A DNA stretch of 64,000 bases, taken from Zoroaster sp. YZ-2022 (Eukaryota; Echinodermata; Asteroidea; Forcipulatida; Zoroasteridae). The notes beneath the pieces are model-generated. The model was not told where the DNA came from. It saw only the letters and a list, made by a program, of their open reading frames with translations, and searched no databases. The position numbers were made by a program, and so were the translations under genes. The stretch lies in NCBI GenBank assembly GCA_029582265.1, contig CM055823.1:4526001-4590000 (forward strand), written 5' to 3'. This document shows positions 56,170 to 64,000 of the stretch, in pieces. Position 1 is the first letter of the stretch; the number at the start of each line of letters is the position of its first letter.

Positions 56170-57112
56170 GCGCTCGAGGGAAATGCTCAGGAATGCCCCC
56201 AAACACATTGGTTAAGAAATATGTGAGGGGAAAAATTATAAAAACAAAGCAAACACAAATAAACAAGTGTCATCCTCAAAAAATAAAATAAAATAATAAA
56301 AACAATTAAAAAAAACACACACACAAACACAAACAACCAAACAAAAAACACCTACTTTTTGGTTGTGACCTGTACAACTATAATTCCAACACATGCAAGC
56401 AACTTTCTCTGACCAAGTGTTTTCTTGTCTTGCACTCAGGCTGTAGTATTCTCCTGTGATTTTTTCCCCCTTTTCATGAAGATTATTAATTAGTAATTAT
56501 TAGGAAATTAAATCATTTGCTATTCTGCTGAATTACTCATTACTGTATTAAATGATTGTAGACTTAACACTTTGTAGCCCTAACGACTAAAATATATGGA
56601 TCGTATGATTTTAGTTTCCTTGATACATTTGTTTATGATCACCAATATTGGTTTGTCTTCAATGAATAGTTGCTGGAGGATTATTTAGCTGGATGTTGAG
56701 TCCTAGATTTTATAATTCACTTGTTAAAGTTAAAGACAAAATTACGTGATTTCACGTCAGCAATTATCACATAGCACAATTCCATTGGTTTATGAGAATT
56801 TTCAAGGTGATTGTCGTTACGTCAAGGACAAAGTCCATGTAATTCGGTGTAATTTTGCATTCGCAGTCCACCAAGGATTCACTTTGGAGGTATAATTTCC
56901 ACTGGCATGGCATCTCATTAAAACCAATATAAATAATATGATCTTAAAGTCCAAAGGTACAATTTCTTTTTTAGTGTACAACATGTTTTTCCTACAAATT
57001 ATCTCAAGTTTGGCCAATTACACCATAACACAATTACATTCCATACAGTAATGTGACATTGAGGATTTTTTCGGACACTATTTATCTATTTTTTCTGGTA
57101 AATTCAGCAAAA
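56170..57112. other. Unassigned AT-rich DNA
   Basis: A/AC-rich tract at 56270-56350; nothing else recognised. Confidence 0.4.
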
Positions 57113-57348
57113 TATACTACTCAAAACATTTCGGGAACACCGGAATAATCTCAGTTAAAGCAAGATCATTTATTTCAGATAAACACAATGTTTCACAGAA
57201 TTGATGAGTTAACAAAGAATTTAGACATGTGTGGCAGATTGAACACAGCCATTGTGTCAATATTGCTGGTACATAACATCATGGCACATGGCCCAAACCT
57301 ATTTGATGTTAAAAATCCGGTGTTCCCTAAATTGTTTTGAGTAGTATA
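57113..57348 (+). mobile_element. Tc1/mariner-type MITE, copy 4, with a different interior
   Basis: The ends and first 95 bases match copies 2 and 3. After AGAATTGATGAG the middle is unrelated (TTAACAAAGAATTTAGACAT .. ATCATGGCACATGGCCC) until CAAACCTATTTGATGTTAAA. It is a separate internal-deletion or recombinant derivative. Confidence 0.8.
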
Positions 57349-58850
57349 TACCCAAACCGTCTACAATTATGCAGATTATATTTTTAATAGAGCCTATTTA
57401 TAATCTGTGTGTAGTTTATTTGTTTGAAAGCCTTGTAGCTGGCCTTGTGTTCGTACTTGAATATGATCTCGTAATATACTCTCGCCGTTCATGCATGTAG
57501 GAAGATACGCGTTATCATATAACAGGCCCAAGTGACTATATTAAATTCACATCTCTGACATCAGTTCATCCAGTGACAATAAATGACTCACTGTGCTTAA
57601 TCATGTTGATCATCAATGAACAATAATGTAATACGGAAGCGAATTTTATGAAAGTGAGGGAAATGATATTTAAATTTGTGTGCATAATGTAATGTAAAGA
57701 TGACACCCAAACGGACAAAGAAAAAAAAAAAAATTATTAACAAACCAAATTTGTCCCCTTTGTTGCTTGTGGTTCACGAATTATTCGCTTATTACGCCTA
57801 TTATTCGCTTATTACGCCTATTATTGTACCGCATGAAAAATTATGGGCATGATCCTATGGACCAGCCTGTTTAACAGTGCTTCAGTAAATTATTTTCAAA
57901 ATCAACAATAGTTTTACAGAATATTTCAAGCAATGTTACCAAGATTCTACCCGAAATATTAACCATTAACTTGTTTATTTTCTCGAAATATACGCTTATT
58001 TTTTCGAAATATACGCTTATTTTTTTTACTGATCCTATGTACTGTATAATGTCCAGGTGATTCATGAACGATCAGCAATAACGCTCATCCCGTGATGTGT
58101 TCCCCCCAGTGTTCCCAAAACAAATACAATTAAATATGTAACGCCCATCTTTATCACTATTCTACTGAAAAAATTGTTTTCCATTTGAACATTGTTTATA
58201 TCATTTTTAGAAAAAAAATACTTTGTATTGAGAAATTTTACAAAATAGTTGTCGGAAGCTCGGTCTATAATAGTAATTATGTGTTCAAATTAATTTATGG
58301 CGGGACCCACTATAAATTAATTTTGGGACATACTGTAAAACCATGTTTCTCGTGAAAATTTTGAGAAATGTATCATTTCAAATAATTTGTTTTCCTTCCT
58401 CAAATAAAAAGCAATGTTCCGTTAAAAAAAAAAAAATTCAGAAATTTACAAAACACGGGCGGTACATCTTTAACCGGAGTGAATGTCGCTCTAGAAGAGG
58501 GTGGCTATATCATGCTTACAATATATTTATTATACAAGTAAAATGTTGATGATTAATTTGATCAGAAAAGAATTATGACAAAGTAAATAGCCTAACCATC
58601 TGCAATGCAAAACATTTGACTGTTGGGTGCTCTCGTCCCTGCCTTCATACTGAAACCTAAACCCAAAACATAATTTGCACCTAATTTAAATATCAAATAT
58701 TTTTGTTATTGCAAGATATTCAATTCAAGGGTAAGATAGCGGTAGAAATACCGATACTGCTCGAAAGGTTTGAGGACGAGATTGACTTTTCCTTTATTTT
58801 AATTTTTTTTTTTTTGCAGTTTCCCAAACAAAGCAGAAGTGATATACAAC
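57349..58850. other. Unassigned DNA, 5' flank of Ly6 gene 2
   Basis: 58325-58480 is a diverged copy of 39530-39695. A T-rich run at 58796-58816 followed by GCAG (ending at 58819) looks like an acceptor, so a 5' UTR exon upstream is likely. Confidence 0.4.
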
Positions 58851-62014
<3,164 letters not shown>

Positions 62015-64000
62015 TGTCATATACCCAGTTAATCATGCGGCAAAATAATCGATTAGTTGATTCACGATAGCCTATATCTGAAATTCAATTACTTTTATAA
62101 CACACATCAATCACTGACGTAAATTTCGATGTCCATGTATGTTCTGTATGAAATTGAAAACAGTATGCCATTGGTTATGTGAGGAAAAACTGCTCACTAC
62201 GGTGTTTTCACTTCCAAGACCAGAATGTTTTTTTACATCTCTTATATCTAATGCATACTTCCACCATGCCAGGATTCAAATCCTACATAAGGCATAATTA
62301 TTTCTCGAAATCCCAGTACCTCTGCCCAAACCAATCAAGTTAAGAGTGACCGAGGTCTTTAATTTGAACTCGATAGGTTTTGTGAATTATTCGAATGATA
62401 TAAGCGGTATGATGACTGAATGTACATTTAATACTAGCACAAGGTGTTGAGTTTCATTAATTGCTCTGGTATTAAATAACGTAAATAATTAAATCAAATA
62501 AATGACAAAATTACAAGTCTACTTGCGAGTTTTAAATTGTTGTATTTGAATTCGTGGAATAGAGCTTGATCTCAGCATGCGGACATGGAAGCTTCCATTC
62601 AGGCTAACACCGACTCTGTGGTGAAATAGACTAGCTTTTCAGAATTAGTGTTCTTGTGCTAATGCTATCATAAAAAATAAAAAGGGAAAAGCAATGGACT
62701 TGCTATTTTGTTGTTCTTACTGGCTTGTAATATAATGACGCTAATATTACTAAATTAAGTATAGTCACAAACAAAATGGGATAACTCGAATCAACAGTGT
62801 TCTCATAACTTTAAGATGCAGCAAATAAACCATGTATCGATATGTATTGTATATATTGATGTACCAATGTGTATTATTCATAACTTTCATGGTTCTGTTT
62901 AGACAACAGAAAATGTGACTTTTGAATATTAACTGATAATTCTAACTCAAGCCTCAGGACGAATTTGATTGTTATTTGATTGTTGTTCAGAACGGGAGCA
63001 AAATGAAAAAAAAATGATGCACTGTATATAATTAATGTTCTTTGTATGGTCCTTACTTTTTACAATTTGTAATAGTTATGAAAACTATACTACTTCCCAA
63101 AGTTACTAAAACTGTGACACCTTTTTTTGGTCTAGTTTATAGTCTATTTTATACCTAATAAATTGTGAGGCCCTTAAATATTTTATGTGAGAGATTGTAA
63201 ACTAATTGACACTGTTTTTACAAACCTGTTTTTGTATAGAAACATTCAATCAGTATGCAAATTTGAGCTTTAACTATTCTTGTTTTTCCCAAATCTTCCG
63301 AAATTATAAGTCCATTAAATTATAAGTACATTATCTGTGACACCTTTAATAACGTCAAGTAAGTATCTGGCACAGTGCTTATCGTTTGCACTTTAAAGAG
63401 CAAATTCTTACTCCATGGTATTTATAGTTGAGCACCATAAATGAGAATGGACTCAGTACAATGAATACTTGCACATCATGAATACAATGCGCATGCGTAC
63501 CATATGACATTATTCAAATATTTGCTGGGTTAAATTCACATGATGTACGCAAAGACATGGGACACCATGAGGTCATTATCAAAGACTTGCTTAGTTACAG
63601 CAACTTTCATCTTTCAAATTGTGCATTTTGTTTAAGTAAATAACCAGTAACCATGGTAAAATGTCCGTAAATGAATCCATTCTTTAAAGAATTAAAATAT
63701 TATTGTAAAAACCAATCTATGAAAGTTTCAGCTTAATTATTTCATTGTTAAAGATGGACTTCAACGAGAGCTCGTATACTAAATCGTCTCCTGAGTCTTG
63801 TTTATGTTGTGTTTAGTTATTATTTCATTATCAGTACGATGGTTTTATTCCCCGTTATTTTGTTTAATTTTGATTGTAAAAAATAGCCCCCCTTCTTAGA
63901 TTTCTGAGCGAGTGGTTTTTTCTCGCCGTTGGCTGCGCGCTTTCATGGTTCCCAGCAAAGGCCCATAGAAATACAATACGAAATGAACGGTGAAATACCA
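62015..64000 (+). other. 3' flank of Ly6 gene 2, no further gene
   Basis: AT-rich. Several AATAAA words (for example near 62495 and 62825) could end the transcript. No exon or mobile element with clear ends to base 64000. Confidence 0.4.

Overview
The window is animal nuclear DNA: AT-rich, with GT-AG introns and few genes in a sea of transposable elements. The repeat content (tRNA-derived SINEs, L2/CR1-type LINE ends, many palindromic MITEs, Penelope-like fragments) and the protein sequences suggest a marine invertebrate deuterostome, perhaps an echinoderm or hemichordate. That assignment is inference; nothing here fixes the species.

Layout. 1-4.5 kb: tandem and segmental repeats, a lone first exon of a short-chain dehydrogenase (SDR) paralogue, a palindromic MITE and a decayed Gypsy reverse-transcriptase fragment. 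4.5-7.3 kb (minus strand): a complete five-exon SDR gene of the RDH8/17-beta-HSD1 type (283 aa). 7.3-13.8 kb: repeats only, including a hammerhead-like motif inside a perfect 39-bp palindrome, an inverted decayed copy of SDR exon 1, a hAT-like MITE with an exact 8-bp target duplication, and a 1.3-kb foldback element whose arms are tandem arrays. 13.8-39.3 kb (plus strand): one large gene, the PHRF1 orthologue (RING, PHD, SR-rich, C-terminal CTD-binding region), reconstructed as 14 coding exons and 2268 aa, with a 4.6-kb exon. Its PHD exon lies between a 27-bp minisatellite (about 47 copies) and a 28-bp minisatellite (about 86 copies). 39.3-44 kb: MITEs and simple repeats. 44.2-47.4 kb (minus) and 58.9-62.0 kb (plus): two three-exon Ly6/uPAR three-finger genes (144 and 136 aa) with the same intron phases, signal peptides and GPI-type tails. 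Between and after them are LINE fragments, foldback elements and unassigned DNA.

The genes share no pathway. PHRF1 is a nuclear chromatin and RNA polymerase II associated ubiquitin ligase, the SDR is a steroid or retinoid oxidoreductase, and the Ly6 proteins are predicted to sit on the cell surface. The unusual material is in the repeats: a hammerhead-like core shared by several elements, a minisatellite that grew from one unit inside a MITE, a SINE and a LINE with a matching 3' tail, and a duplicated SDR first exon with its promoter region. Exon junctions were assigned by hand from splice signals, reading frame and family knowledge; no alignment or folding program was run.
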